Shown here one piece after another: positions 1 through 8,709 of a DNA stretch of 64,000 nt. The DNA is from Bradyrhizobium hipponense. Its GTDB lineage: Bacteria > Pseudomonadota > Alphaproteobacteria > Rhizobiales > Xanthobacteraceae. Under the pieces are notes generated by a model. It worked only from the letters and a program-made list of their open reading frames with translations, did no database searches and was not told the origin of the DNA. Made by a program: the position numbers and the translations under genes. The stretch's first letter is position 1. Each line of letters starts with the position of its first letter. The DNA lies in the NCBI RefSeq assembly GCF_008123965.1, contig NZ_VSTH01000087.1, positions 1 through 64,000 of the forward strand, read 5' to 3'.

Positions 1-20
1 CGCAGTAAGATTAGCCCTGC

Positions 21-143
21 AGATGCGCGAAGCGCATCTGCTCGGCGTAACCCACCTCTTTTGCTTCCGCGGCGACAAGCAGGGGTGGGTTACGCCAGCG
101 GACTGTGCTTCGCGCAGCCGCAGAGCTAACCCACCCTACGCAG
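21..143. repeat. Palindromic interspersed repeat cluster at window edge
   Basis: This non-coding stretch downstream of the LysR gene is built of hairpins. AGATGCGC and GCGCATCT (21-39) form an 8-bp stem around GAA. GGCGTAACCCACC (44-56) pairs perfectly with GGTGGGTTACGCC (84-96). A further AACCCACCCTACG arm follows near 128-140. The GGGTGGG/CCCACCC core is shared with the repeats at 13139, 18958 and 19630, so this looks like a divergent member of that family. Part of the element may lie beyond the left edge of the window. Confidence 0.7.
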
Positions 144-148
144 TATCA

Positions 149-1012
149 TTACGCCGCCTTCGCCTGCACGTTATCGCAAAACTCGGCGAGCCGATCCGCG
201 AGCCGCAGCGTCGCCGGGCTGGCGCCAGGCGACGCCATCAACGCGACCTCGGTCTTGTTGATCGGCGCAAAGCCGTCCTTGGCGGTCAGCACGCGGTGAT
301 CGGACTGGATCGCCATCTCCGACAAGATGCTCAGGCCCATGCCGGCGGCAACAGCGGCCTGGATGCCGGCGAGGCTCGATGAGGTGTAGGCCATGTGCCA
401 GGGCCGGCCGGCGCTTTCGAGCGCGTGGATCGCGCCGGCGCGGTAGAGGCAGCCGAGCGGGAATCCGATCAGCGGCACGGAGGCGGCGTCCGCGTCAATC
501 GGATGGCTCTTGCTGGTGACCCAGTGCACCCGCTCCGGCCACACCGCAATCGCGTCCTTCCCGCCGGCCGCGCGCTTGAAGAGCGCAAGATCAAGCTCGC
601 CGCGTTCGAGATCGCGCGCCAGGTTCTTGCTCTGGTCGGCGCGCACATCGAGCCGCAGGCCCGGATGCGAGCGCGAGAACGCAGCCAGCAGTTTTGCCAG
701 CCGGTATGCCGCGAAATCCTCGGGGATGCCGAGCCGGATCGCGCCTTCGCTGTCCGGCTGGCGCAGCACGTCGCGCGCCTCCTCGGCGAGCGACAACAGC
801 CGCCGCGCGTAGGACAGCAGCCGCTCGCCGGCTTCGGTCGGGCGCAAATCCTTGCCGTCACGATGCAGCAGCACCTGGCCGACATCCTCCTCGAGCCGCT
901 TGATCTGCTGGCTGACGGTCGATTGCGTGCGGTGGACGCGCTCGCCGGCACGGGTGAAGCCGCCGGCATCGACCACCGAGACGAAGCTGCGCAGCAGCTC
1001 GAGATCGAGCAT
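149..1012 (-). CDS. LysR-family transcriptional regulator
   Basis: The protein has 287 residues with the standard LysR layout. An N-terminal winged helix-turn-helix lies at about residues 5-60, with the recognition region around RTQSTVSQQIKRLEEDVG. A periplasmic-binding-protein-like effector domain fills the rest. The start at 1012 is preferred over in-frame ATGs at 1024 and 1036 because GGAGG sits six bases upstream of it. It is divergent from a DMT exporter, and a perfect inverted repeat lies between them at 1051-1069. LysR regulators often control the divergent gene, so the exporter is the likely target. The inducer cannot be read from sequence. Confidence 0.93.
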   Translation of the reverse strand: MLDLELLRSFVSVVDAGGFTRAGERVHRTQSTVSQQIKRLEEDVGQVLLHRDGKDLRPTEAGERLLSYARRLLSLAEEARDVLRQPDSEGAIRLGIPEDFAAYRLAKLLAAFSRSHPGLRLDVRADQSKNLARDLERGELDLALFKRAAGGKDAIAVWPERVHWVTSKSHPIDADAASVPLIGFPLGCLYRAGAIHALESAGRPWHMAYTSSSLAGIQAAVAAGMGLSILSEMAIQSDHRVLTAKDGFAPINKTEVALMASPGASPATLRLADRLAEFCDNVQAKAA

Positions 1013-1050
1013 AGCCGCCTCCATTCGAAAATCCACTGATCAGCAGTTAA

Positions 1051-1069
1051 TCATTTAATTTCTAAATGA
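1051..1069. promoter_or_regulatory. Palindromic LysR-type operator candidate
   Basis: TCATTTA (1051-1057) and TAAATGA (1063-1069) are a perfect 7-bp inverted repeat around five bases, placed between the divergent LysR and DMT transporter genes. It contains the T-N11-A spacing expected of LysR-type boxes and is AT-rich in a GC-rich setting. Binding is inferred, not shown. Confidence 0.55.
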
Positions 1070-1110
1070 CAAGCCTAGTCCCTAGATCGGGGGCTCAGGA
1101 GAATGCTTCC

Positions 1111-2025
1111 ATGTCGCTTGCCCCCTCGATTTCGGTTCCCCGCAGCCGCTTCAACACGCTGCCGCTCGCTATCGGCCTGTTCTGCCTGCTCTGGAGCTAT
1201 GCCTTCGTCGCCGGCAAGATTGGCGTCACCCATTGCCCGCCGCTGATCCTGCTCGCCGCGCGCTTCTCGCTCGCCGGCATTTTGATCGTCAGCGCCACGC
1301 TGATCCGCGGCGACGGTTGGTCGCTGTCCTGGCGCGACGCCGCGATTTTCACGGTGCTCGGTATCGCCAACAACGCGCTTTATCTCGGGCTTGGCTATAC
1401 CGGCCTGCAATCGGCCTCGGCCGGTCTTGGCGGCCTGATCGTCTCGGCAAATCCGGTGTTCACGGCGGGCCTCGCCGCGCTCCTGCTCGGCGAAGGCATG
1501 ACCTGGCGCAAGGCGAGCGGCCTCCTGCTCGGCGTCATCGGCGTGACGGCGATCGTCTGGCACCGGCTGTCGGTCGGCACCGACTCATTTCACGGCATCA
1601 TGTTCACGCTGGCCTCGCTCGCCTCCATCGTCGCCGGCACGATCCTGTTCAAGCTGCTGGCGCCGAAGGGCAGCCTGTGGATCGGCAACGGCGTGCAGAA
1701 TCTCGCTGCCGGCATCGTGCTGACGCCGATCGCGCTCACCTTCGCCGATGTCCATGCGATTGACTTCACGCCGAGCCTGATCGGCGCCTTTGCGTTCCTG
1801 GTGCTGGGCGGCTCGATCATGGCCTACTGGCTCTGGTTTCATCTCCTGAAAGTGTGTGGCGCCACCGCCGCCAGTGCCTATCATTTCCTGATGCCGCCGC
1901 TCGGCGTGCTGTTCGCGTATCTGGTGCTCGGCGAGCATGTCGAGGCGCGCGACCTCTTCGGCATCATCCCGGTTGCGCTCGGCATTTATTTGGTGACGCG
2001 GCCTGCCGCGAAGCCCGTTTCGTAG
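1111..2025 (+). CDS. DMT-superfamily (EamA) transporter
   Basis: This 304-residue inner-membrane protein carries two EamA repeats and about ten hydrophobic segments, the usual architecture of drug/metabolite exporters of the RhtA/YdcZ type. The start at 1111 (MSLAPSISVP) is chosen because CAGGAG lies just upstream; an in-frame start at 1066 would overlap the operator region. It is divergent from the LysR gene and followed after 12 bases by an MBL hydrolase, probably as one transcript. The substrate is unknown; amino acids or small aromatic compounds are typical of the family. Confidence 0.9.
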   Translation: MSLAPSISVPRSRFNTLPLAIGLFCLLWSYAFVAGKIGVTHCPPLILLAARFSLAGILIVSATLIRGDGWSLSWRDAAIFTVLGIANNALYLGLGYTGLQSASAGLGGLIVSANPVFTAGLAALLLGEGMTWRKASGLLLGVIGVTAIVWHRLSVGTDSFHGIMFTLASLASIVAGTILFKLLAPKGSLWIGNGVQNLAAGIVLTPIALTFADVHAIDFTPSLIGAFAFLVLGGSIMAYWLWFHLLKVCGATAASAYHFLMPPLGVLFAYLVLGEHVEARDLFGIIPVALGIYLVTRPAAKPVS

Positions 2026-2037
2026 GAGGAGTTGACC

Positions 2038-2811
2038 ATGCCCATTTCCATCACCCTGATCGGCGGCCCGACCGCGCTGATCGAGATCGATGGCTTTCGC
2101 CTGCTCACCGATCCGACGTTCGATTCTCCGGGCGCCTATCAGCTGCCGCATGTGAAGCTGGAGAAGACGATCGGACCTGCCTTGAAAGCCGACGCGATCG
2201 GTCCGGTCGATGCGGTCCTGCTGAGTCACGACCAGCATTCGGACAATCTCGACAATTCCGGCCGCGAGTTCTTGAAGAATGTAAAGCGCGTGCTGACCAC
2301 CGAGGCCGGTGCAAAGCGCCTCGGCGGGCATGTCGAGGGCCTGACGCCCTGGGGCACCGCGCATGTGAAAGATCGCGACGGCAACTCACTCACCATCACC
2401 GCGACGCCTGCGCGTCACGGTCCGGCCGGCATCGAGCCGCTGTCGGGTGACGTCATCGGCTTCGTGGTGTCGTCGAGCAGGAAAGACACCAGCCCACTTT
2501 ATATCAGCGGCGACACCACCTGGTTCGACGGCGTCGCCGAGGTTGCGCGCCGCTTCAAATGCGGCGTGGTGATGCCGTTCGCGGGCGCCGCGCAAACGCG
2601 CGGGCCGTTCCACCTCACCATGGATACCAACGACACGATCGAGACCGCGCGCGCCTTCCCGGATGCGATGATCGTGCCGGTGCACACGGAGGGGTGGGCG
2701 CATTTCCGACAGAACAGCGAGGATCTGCGCAAGACCTTCGACATGCTGGGTTTCGGGACGCGGTTGCGGCTGCTGGAGCCGGGCGTGCCGACGGTGGTGG
2801 AGGCGCCGTAA
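2038..2811 (+). CDS. MBL-fold metallo-hydrolase
   Basis: The 257-residue cytoplasmic protein belongs to the UlaG-like branch of the metallo-beta-lactamase fold. The metal-site loop is SHDQHSDNLD, the form typical of this branch, in place of canonical HxHxDH. A later GDTTWFDG supplies another ligand region. A strong TAGGAGGAG precedes the ATG at 2038; an in-frame TTG at 2032 is too close to it. It is probably co-transcribed with the exporter gene, which suggests a detoxification or catabolic role, but the substrate is unknown. The last bases of the gene are duplicated downstream at 2924-2940. Confidence 0.88.
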   Translation: MPISITLIGGPTALIEIDGFRLLTDPTFDSPGAYQLPHVKLEKTIGPALKADAIGPVDAVLLSHDQHSDNLDNSGREFLKNVKRVLTTEAGAKRLGGHVEGLTPWGTAHVKDRDGNSLTITATPARHGPAGIEPLSGDVIGFVVSSSRKDTSPLYISGDTTWFDGVAEVARRFKCGVVMPFAGAAQTRGPFHLTMDTNDTIETARAFPDAMIVPVHTEGWAHFRQNSEDLRKTFDMLGFGTRLRLLEPGVPTVVEAP

Positions 2812-2835
2812 GCGCCATCTGGTTCACTCTCTCCT

Positions 2836-2922
2836 CGTCATGGCCGGGCTTGTCCCGGCCATCCACGTCTTCGTCGCCGCGTGTAAGAACGTGGATGCCC
2901 GGGACAAGCCCGGGCATGACGG
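2836..2922. repeat. Palindromic repeat (GTCATGGCCGGG family), copy 1
   Basis: Two hairpin arms, TCATGGCCGGGCTTGTCCCG and CGGGACAAGCCCGGGCATGA, bracket a central ACGTGGATG/CATCCACGT pair. A related copy sits at 36936-37018. The element is flanked by an exact 17-bp direct repeat, GTGGTGGAGGCGCCGTA, at 2794-2810 and 2924-2940. It lies at the 3' end of the MBL gene and could fold in the transcript. Confidence 0.8.
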
Positions 2923-2951
2923 CGTGGTGGAGGCGCCGTAGCTGCCACACC

Positions 2952-3039
2952 TGTCATTGCGAGGAGCCCTTGCGACGAAGCAATCCAGACTGTCGCCGCA
3001 GAGGCAGCCTGGATTGCTTCGCTGCGCTCGCAATGACGG
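2952..3039. repeat. Palindromic repeat (TGTCATTGCGAGGAGC family)
   Basis: TGTCATTGCGAG at the left pairs with CTCGCAATGACGG at the right, and GAAGCAATCCAG pairs with CTGGATTGCTTCG inside, giving one long nested hairpin. It abuts the preceding repeat, so 2812-3048 is almost wholly repeat sequence between two convergent genes. Confidence 0.75.
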
Positions 3040-3048
3040 AGTATGTGG

Positions 3049-3819
3049 TCAATCCTTCCGAAACACGATCGACGCCATCCACCCCGTCATCAGCGCCATC
3101 GCTGCGGTGACGAGGCCGTAGACCAAGCCGTTCTGCCGCGCGTTTGTCGCGACGAATTGCTCGAAGCCGACCTTGACGATCTCGAAGGCGGTGTCGGTCT
3201 TGCCGATGAACGCGCCGTTCGAAAACAGCTTGATCTCGACCTCATAGGTCCCGATCGGTACCTCCGCGGGCAGCGGAATGCCGGTGCGGAACAGCGTCGG
3301 CGTCAGGAACGTCACCGCGGCGGCGTCCTCGCGATAGAGCCCGCGCTGGGTGCGCAGGCGGATGAAGGCCGAGCGGAACGCATCGTTCGGCACCACGTCG
3401 GCATAGTCGCCGCTGACGCGCTGCATCAACAGCACGTTGTTGAGCCCGATCTGCTGCCGCCGTGCGATCTCGGGCGAGGTGATCGCCTCGAAGGAGCGGT
3501 TGGCGAACAGCGCCAGATAACTCGGTACCTGCAGGAACTGCCGGTAGTCGGTGTTGATCCAGATGCCGAACGTGTGCTCCTTGCGCCGCGTCACCATGTC
3601 GGCACGCGGACCCATCACGGTCACCACCAGATCGTAAGTCGTGCGGTCTGCGGGCGTCGAGGCGTCCTTCTCGACCGAGCCGAACAGCACCAGCTCCTCG
3701 CCGGAATAGTTCGGCGTCACCGTGACGCGATGGTTGGAAACCGAGACGATCAGCCGTTCGGCGCGCGCTGCGCCGCCGAGCATCAGGGTGAGAGCAACAG
3801 CAAGAAGTGCGCGAATCAT
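3049..3819 (-). CDS. TIGR02186-type envelope protein
   Basis: The 256-residue protein has a signal peptide (about residues 1-20, ending GGAARA), an extracytoplasmic beta-rich body and one C-terminal membrane segment (about 230-250) with a short RKD tail. It fits the alphaproteobacterial TIGR02186 family, which is typically encoded beside a TauE/SafE permease. Here its ATG overlaps the permease stop as ATGA (3816-3819), implying translational coupling. The natural inference is an accessory subunit of the anion exporter; no biochemical role is established that I know of. Confidence 0.85.
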   Translation of the reverse strand: MIRALLAVALTLMLGGAARAERLIVSVSNHRVTVTPNYSGEELVLFGSVEKDASTPADRTTYDLVVTVMGPRADMVTRRKEHTFGIWINTDYRQFLQVPSYLALFANRSFEAITSPEIARRQQIGLNNVLLMQRVSGDYADVVPNDAFRSAFIRLRTQRGLYREDAAAVTFLTPTLFRTGIPLPAEVPIGTYEVEIKLFSNGAFIGKTDTAFEIVKVGFEQFVATNARQNGLVYGLVTAAMALMTGWMASIVFRKD

Positions 3820-4733
3820 CCGCTCACCCCCAGTTCGCGGATGGTGAAGAGATCCTCGGGCCGGATCACGAGCTCGACGGCGAAGCGGACGCCGACCGAG
3901 AGGATCAAAAGGCCCAGCAGCAGCCGCAACTGCTCGCCGCGGATCTTCTGGCCCGCGCGTGCGCCGAACTGCGCACCGGTGACGCCGCCGATCATCAGGA
4001 TCAGCGCCAGAACCGCATCGACCAGATGATTAGTCACGGCATGCAGCAAGGTCGCGAACAACATGGTGACGAGCGTGAGAATCATCGAGGTCCCGATCAC
4101 GGTCGAGGTCGGCACCCGCAGCAGGTAGATCATGATCGGCACCAGGATGAAGCCGCCGCCGATGCCCATGATGGCGCCGATGAAGCCGATCACGATGCCG
4201 ACGATCACCACGGGAATCACCGACAGATAGATCTTCGAGCGCTTGAAGCGCATTTTCAGCGGCAGGCCGTGGATCCAGTTGTGCGCACGGCGCGGCGGCA
4301 CCGCACCGCGCCGGGTTCGCATCAGGGCGCGCAGGCCCTCGGAGAACATCACGCTGCCGACCGTGCTGAGCAGCACGACATAGGACAGCGCGATCATCAG
4401 GTCGAGCTGCCCGAGTGCGCGAAGCTGCGTAAACGTCCACACGCCGAGCGCGGTGCCGGTCACGCCGCCGCAGAGCAAGACGCTCGCAAGCGCCGGATCG
4501 ATCGCGCGCCGCCGCCAATAGGAGAGCGCACCGGAAAAGGACGAGGCGGCAATGTGGCTCGCGACCGAGGCGACCGCGACGGCCGGCGTGATGCCGATGA
4601 AGATCAGGAGCGGCGTCATCAGAAACCCGCCGCCGATTCCGAACATGCCGGAGACGAAGCCGACCGCGGCGCCCATCGCCAGAACGAGAAACACGTTGAC
4701 CGGAAGATCGGCGATCGGGAGGTAGAGCTGCAT
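3816..4733 (-). CDS. TauE/SafE-family sulfite/anion exporter
   Basis: The 305-residue integral membrane protein has two homologous halves, each with glycine-rich turns (FGIGGGFLMTPLLIF near the start, MGIGGGFILVPIMIY in the second half) that are diagnostic of TauE/SafE (DUF81) permeases. About eight membrane segments are visible. The start at 4733 (MQLYLPIADL) is chosen because residues encoded upstream of it are hydrophilic and read through a palindromic repeat. It is the first gene of a coupled pair with the TIGR02186 protein. Sulfite, sulfonate or another small anion is the likely substrate. Confidence 0.88.
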   Translation of the reverse strand: MQLYLPIADLPVNVFLVLAMGAAVGFVSGMFGIGGGFLMTPLLIFIGITPAVAVASVASHIAASSFSGALSYWRRRAIDPALASVLLCGGVTGTALGVWTFTQLRALGQLDLMIALSYVVLLSTVGSVMFSEGLRALMRTRRGAVPPRRAHNWIHGLPLKMRFKRSKIYLSVIPVVIVGIVIGFIGAIMGIGGGFILVPIMIYLLRVPTSTVIGTSMILTLVTMLFATLLHAVTNHLVDAVLALILMIGGVTGAQFGARAGQKIRGEQLRLLLGLLILSVGVRFAVELVIRPEDLFTIRELGVSG

Positions 4734-4914
4734 CGGGGACCACGCTCCGGCGAGACGGATCGATTTCGCGGAATGCTCGCAGGAAGACGGAACGATTGCC
4801 GCGCCCCTCAATAGCCGAATTCGCTGACGGGAGGGATCAGGAATTTCGGGTGTGGTGAATGAGGCGGGTCCGCGTGATGAGATTGGGTTCAACAGCTGCC
4901 AGGACAAAGGTGCG

Positions 4915-5033
4915 CTCCCTCCCCCGCTTGCGGGGGAGGGCTGGGGAGAGGGTGCCTCCGCAGTGAGACTCCCCAAGAGGATAAAGCCCTCACCCGGCGC
5001 TGCGCGCCGACCTCTCCCGCAAGCGGGAGAGGT
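4915..5033. repeat. Palindromic repeat (CTCCCTCCCCCGC family), copy 1
   Basis: This element occupies most of the 345-base gap 4734-5078 between two minus-strand genes. CTCCCTCCCCCGCTTGCGGG forms a tight hairpin with the adjacent GGGGGAGGG. A second hairpin, CCTCTCCCGCAAGCGGGAGAGG, closes the right side. The copy at 8710-8829 is nearly identical and a variant lies at 59905-60048. No gene is evident in the rest of the gap. Confidence 0.85.
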
Positions 5034-5078
5034 GCACCGAGCCCGCGGCCGGCTTGGTTCGATCTAAAGCGTCAGACT

Positions 5079-8000
5079 CTAATGCACAGCCGAGGCCGAG
5101 CGCTTGGTTGCGACCGGCTTCGGTGCGGGCTTTGCGCTCGTCTGTGCTGCGCTGTCCCAGCCGCCGGCGGGCGCCGTCACATTGACGGCGTCGTCGGGCT
5201 GCGGCTCGGCGCTGAAGGTCTGGATCGCGAGCTTGGCGGCGGCGAGCGACTGCGGGTCGAGGCGCTTGGCGATATCGTCGCGCTTGCCTGCCGCATCCGC
5301 GTCGCCCTGGGCTGCCGCGAGGGTGAACCATTTGTAGGACTCGGCGAGGTTCTGCTCCACGCCGATGCCGCGGGCGTAAAGGATGCCGAGGTTGAATTGG
5401 CTGTCGGCGACGCCGCGGTCGGCGGCCTTGCGGAACCACTGCGCCGCGCTTTTGTAGTTGGCGCCGCGTCCGCCACCGTCGGCATCGAGCACCGCGAGAT
5501 TATGCATCGCCTTGGCGTTGCCGCGCTCTGCCGCCTGCGTGTAGTAGCGGCGGGCGATGTCGGCGTCTTTCTTCACGCCGAGGCCCTTTTCGTACAGCGT
5601 GCCGAGCCGGAAGGTCGCGGGCACCACGCCGGCCTGCGCCGCGCGGTCGTACCATTTGGCGGCTTCGTCGTAATTCGCTGGCGTGCCCTTGCCCTCGGCA
5701 AAGCGCACGCCGAGCTCGTAGGCCGCGGCCGCATCGCCTTTCATCGCGGCGGCGCGCAGCACCGGGCCGCCGATGCCGTCAGGCAGCTTCTCGCCCGGCG
5801 GCACCTGGACCTGACCGAGCTTCGCGCGGCTCGTGCCCGAAAGCGCGCCGGTGATATCGCTGGCCGCGGGCGAGGGCGGTGCCACAGCAGCAGGCGGCGG
5901 GATTTCGACCGAAGCCGTACCACTGGGGCTCGCGGGAGCCGGCGCAGCATTGTTCTGGGATTGCCGGCCGATCGGCGTCGGCGAGGTCATTGACGGCGTG
6001 ACCTGCTCCGGCGTGGCCGGCTTGTTCTCGACCGGCGGCGGGGCCTGCGGCGCAGGCTCGCTAGAATTCTCCATCGCTTGCGGCGGCGGCGCACTGCCGC
6101 CTTCGAGGAGGTTCATTGCCATCTTGAAGGTGCCGAGCACGATCACGACCACGCTCGCGCCGACCAGCAGCGAGCGGATCTTCGAGGTGATGGTCGAGCC
6201 GGCTCCCTGGCCTTTGTCCTTGGTGCGGCCGGCGCTCGCCGCCTTGGCGCCGCGGCCGGGCTTCTCGGGCTGCGCGGCTGCGGCTTGCGCAGCGCGGCGC
6301 GCGGCTGCGATGAAGCTCGACGACGACACCGGCTCTTTCGGCGCGACAGGAATTTCGCTGATGGCACTTTCGGACGCGGCAATGCGCTCCGACGGCGTGG
6401 CAACGCGTCCGCCCGGCCGTGTGCCCGGCTCGAGCGGATGATCCGGCGGCAGCTCGGGCGCAATGGCGGCGCGTGCGGGCGCCGTATGCGGCTCGAGAAT
6501 TTCGCTGATCGCGCGTGGCGGAACAGGCGGCGCCATCGGCATTGGCGGCGGTGCGGCCGCATGGAATTCGCGCGGCGCAGCCACGAAGGCGGCCTGCGCC
6601 GCTTGCGCGGCGGCGGGATTGGGCAGCTCGGGCTTGGGATCGTATTTCGGCTGCTGCTGTGGCGGCGGCCGCTGCTCGCGCGCCATCGGCGCGGGCTCGA
6701 TCGGCAAGGAGGGAGCGGCCGGCATCGGCATTGGCTGCGGCGCAGGGGCCGGCGGCGCGGTGCGCACCGCGCGTAGATCGCCCTCGATCATGGAGAGGCG
6801 ATCGACGACGTGGCCGAGCGTGTTGTGCACGGCCTCCAGCGAATCCTGGGTGCTCCGGTTGGTCTCGGCCTGATTGAAGCGGATGTCGGAGAGCTCGCGC
6901 TTGACGAGATCGACCACGCCGGAATCGGCAGGCGGCGGCGAATTGCGGCTCTCGGCGAGCGCCGAATAGGTCGCCTGTTGTCGCTCAAGGTGCCGCAGGA
7001 TGTCGTGCAGCCCGTCTTCGACGCGGCTCAGATTTCCGCTGCGCGGATCGGAGGCGGCTTCGATCCGCTCGAGCAGGTACGAGACGCGCTGTTCGAGATG
7101 CGCAAAGGTCGAGGCCGAGTCGCTGCCGACCTGCATGCGGTCGAAACGGTCCGAGAGCGCGCGGATGGCGCTTTCCAGATGTTCGGTGCTTTCGGACGGT
7201 GCCGGCCGTTCGCGCGTCTCCAGTGCGGCGGTGAGCGCCGCAATGCGCTGCTCGAGCACGGCAAAACTGTCGCTGGGGCCGGACGCGCGGGTGATCTGGT
7301 CGACCTTGGACGACAGCAGCTGCACGTCGTCGGAAAGCCGGGCCAGCGCCTCGTTGGAGGCGACGTTGGAGACGATGCCGCGCAGCGCCGAGATCGCGCC
7401 TTCGAGCTGCCGTACCGTGGAGGGATCGTCATTGGCGCGCAGGATCAAGTCGAGCTTGGCGCCGAGATTGCGGATCGCCTCGTCATAGCCGGTGAGCTGC
7501 TCGGCTGGCGTCAGCGTGCGCAGCACCTGCTTGATCTCGGACAGCGCGCGCTCGACGCCGGCCAGTGCCTGGCCGTCGGTGCCGGTGGAGCGGGTTTCGT
7601 CGATGCGACGGTGCAGCGAGCGGATCTCGTTCTCGATCGATTCGATCGCGCGGCGCGGCATCGCCTCGGTGATGGCGTGGCGGATTTCCGCGAGCTCGCT
7701 GCGGAAGGCGTTGATCGCCTGCTCGGAATTGTCGGGGCGCTGCAGCGCCTCGATCTGGCTGGTGATCTTGAGCAGGTGCCGTTCGAGCGACGAGAAATCC
7801 GGTCCCGGCGGCGGGGGCGGTGGCGCGTAGGCGGATGCAGGCGGCGCCATCGGCGGCACGGGCGTGGCGGTGGGTGCGATCGATGGCGCGGCGCGCGGCG
7901 GCATCTGCCGCGGCACGAAGCCGTCGAGCTCGCTCTGGCGCGCGGTGATCTCGGCGACCGCGACGTCGAACGAAGTCGGGCTCAGCGGGGGGGAGTTGCG

Positions 8001-8486
8001 ATAGACCTGCGCGGCGGCGCGCTCGACCGCATCGGCCTGGCGCTGGCGCGGTTCAACCGGCGCCTGCCGCGGCGGCGGGGCTTGTTGCGGCTTTGCGATT
8101 TGCGACAGCCGGGCATCGAGCCGCGAGATCGCATCGTTCAGCTGCCGCGCAACGCCCTGCTCGCGCGAGGCCTCTTTTTCGCGCGAAGAGTCTTGTTCGC
8201 GCGAAAAGTCTTGGCGCGGCGCCGGCTTGGAAATCCGTTCGATCTGCTGGGTGATCGCGTCGAGCCGCTGGTGGATGTCCGCGACCTCGCGGCTTTCCTG
8301 GCTCGGGACGTGGGCTGCTTGCGGACGCTGCTCGTAAGGTCCGCGAAAGTTCGGCGGGGCGGCTTCGCCAAGCGTGGAGTTCAGCCAATCGTTGAGCGAC
8401 ATCCCGGCGCGACGCGCAGCAGCTTCGGCCCGCTCCCGGACGGATGGATCGATGCCGTCAACACTCCACGATACGCGCGAATTCAT
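5079..8486 (-). CDS. PodJ-like polar organiser with Sel1 repeats
   Basis: The protein has 1135 residues. A short conserved N-terminus (MNSRVSWSVDGIDP, about 1-40) is followed by a long proline-rich and coiled-coil cytoplasmic region (about 60-700). A single membrane segment lies at about 768-790, then a low-complexity linker and four Sel1/TPR-like repeats (about 915-1085). This order matches PodJ-type proteins of Caulobacter and rhizobia, which place polar factors and have a periplasmic Sel1 domain; no peptidoglycan-binding domain is visible after the Sel1 repeats. The start at 8486 is preferred over 8555 because family-like sequence begins there. Identification is by architecture, so the function is inferred. 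Confidence 0.8.
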   Translation of the reverse strand: MNSRVSWSVDGIDPSVRERAEAAARRAGMSLNDWLNSTLGEAAPPNFRGPYEQRPQAAHVPSQESREVADIHQRLDAITQQIERISKPAPRQDFSREQDSSREKEASREQGVARQLNDAISRLDARLSQIAKPQQAPPPRQAPVEPRQRQADAVERAAAQVYRNSPPLSPTSFDVAVAEITARQSELDGFVPRQMPPRAAPSIAPTATPVPPMAPPASAYAPPPPPPGPDFSSLERHLLKITSQIEALQRPDNSEQAINAFRSELAEIRHAITEAMPRRAIESIENEIRSLHRRIDETRSTGTDGQALAGVERALSEIKQVLRTLTPAEQLTGYDEAIRNLGAKLDLILRANDDPSTVRQLEGAISALRGIVSNVASNEALARLSDDVQLLSSKVDQITRASGPSDSFAVLEQRIAALTAALETRERPAPSESTEHLESAIRALSDRFDRMQVGSDSASTFAHLEQRVSYLLERIEAASDPRSGNLSRVEDGLHDILRHLERQQATYSALAESRNSPPPADSGVVDLVKRELSDIRFNQAETNRSTQDSLEAVHNTLGHVVDRLSMIEGDLRAVRTAPPAPAPQPMPMPAAPSLPIEPAPMAREQRPPPQQQPKYDPKPELPNPAAAQAAQAAFVAAPREFHAAAPPPMPMAPPVPPRAISEILEPHTAPARAAIAPELPPDHPLEPGTRPGGRVATPSERIAASESAISEIPVAPKEPVSSSSFIAAARRAAQAAAAQPEKPGRGAKAASAGRTKDKGQGAGSTITSKIRSLLVGASVVVIVLGTFKMAMNLLEGGSAPPPQAMENSSEPAPQAPPPVENKPATPEQVTPSMTSPTPIGRQSQNNAAPAPASPSGTASVEIPPPAAVAPPSPAASDITGALSGTSRAKLGQVQVPPGEKLPDGIGGPVLRAAAMKGDAAAAYELGVRFAEGKGTPANYDEAAKWYDRAAQAGVVPATFRLGTLYEKGLGVKKDADIARRYYTQAAERGNAKAMHNLAVLDADGGGRGANYKSAAQWFRKAADRGVADSQFNLGILYARGIGVEQNLAESYKWFTLAAAQGDADAAGKRDDIAKRLDPQSLAAAKLAIQTFSAEPQPDDAVNVTAPAGGWDSAAQTSAKPAPKPVATKRSASAVH

Positions 8487-8709
8487 GACTCTGTCCGGTC
8501 CCGACTCCGGCGCCCCACCCGGCGCCTCCAGCCTCCCCACGCGTGCCGGTTGCAAGACAATCGAATTTGGCGCGGGTCGTCTGCCTCGAAAACCGACTTT
8601 TGTCTGTTACGGTAAATAACGGGTTAAGGAACGCGTTGACGGTGTCTTAAAGTTGGGCGGCGGGAGCTCGGTGGGCTTGGCTTTGAGCTTTCGCCACATG
8701 GTCGGTACG
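8487..8709. other. Upstream region of podJ-like gene with CtrA-like half-sites
   Basis: No gene is seen here. With the repeat that follows it forms a 362-base gap. TAAA (8613-8616) and TTAA (8624-8627) are seven bases apart; read on the minus strand this is TTAA-N7-TTTA, one mismatch from the CtrA consensus TTAA-N7-TTAA. The inner TAACGGGTTA (8617-8626) is itself a palindrome. CtrA control of podJ-type genes is known in Caulobacter; here it is only suggested. Confidence 0.3.

Noticed and set aside
6810..8615. Open frame of about 600 codons opposite the podJ-like gene
   Set aside because: It is an arginine-rich mirror of a high-GC coding sequence, without a domain or ribosome site. The same applies to long frames opposite the genes at 10075, 41317, 44012 and 56427.
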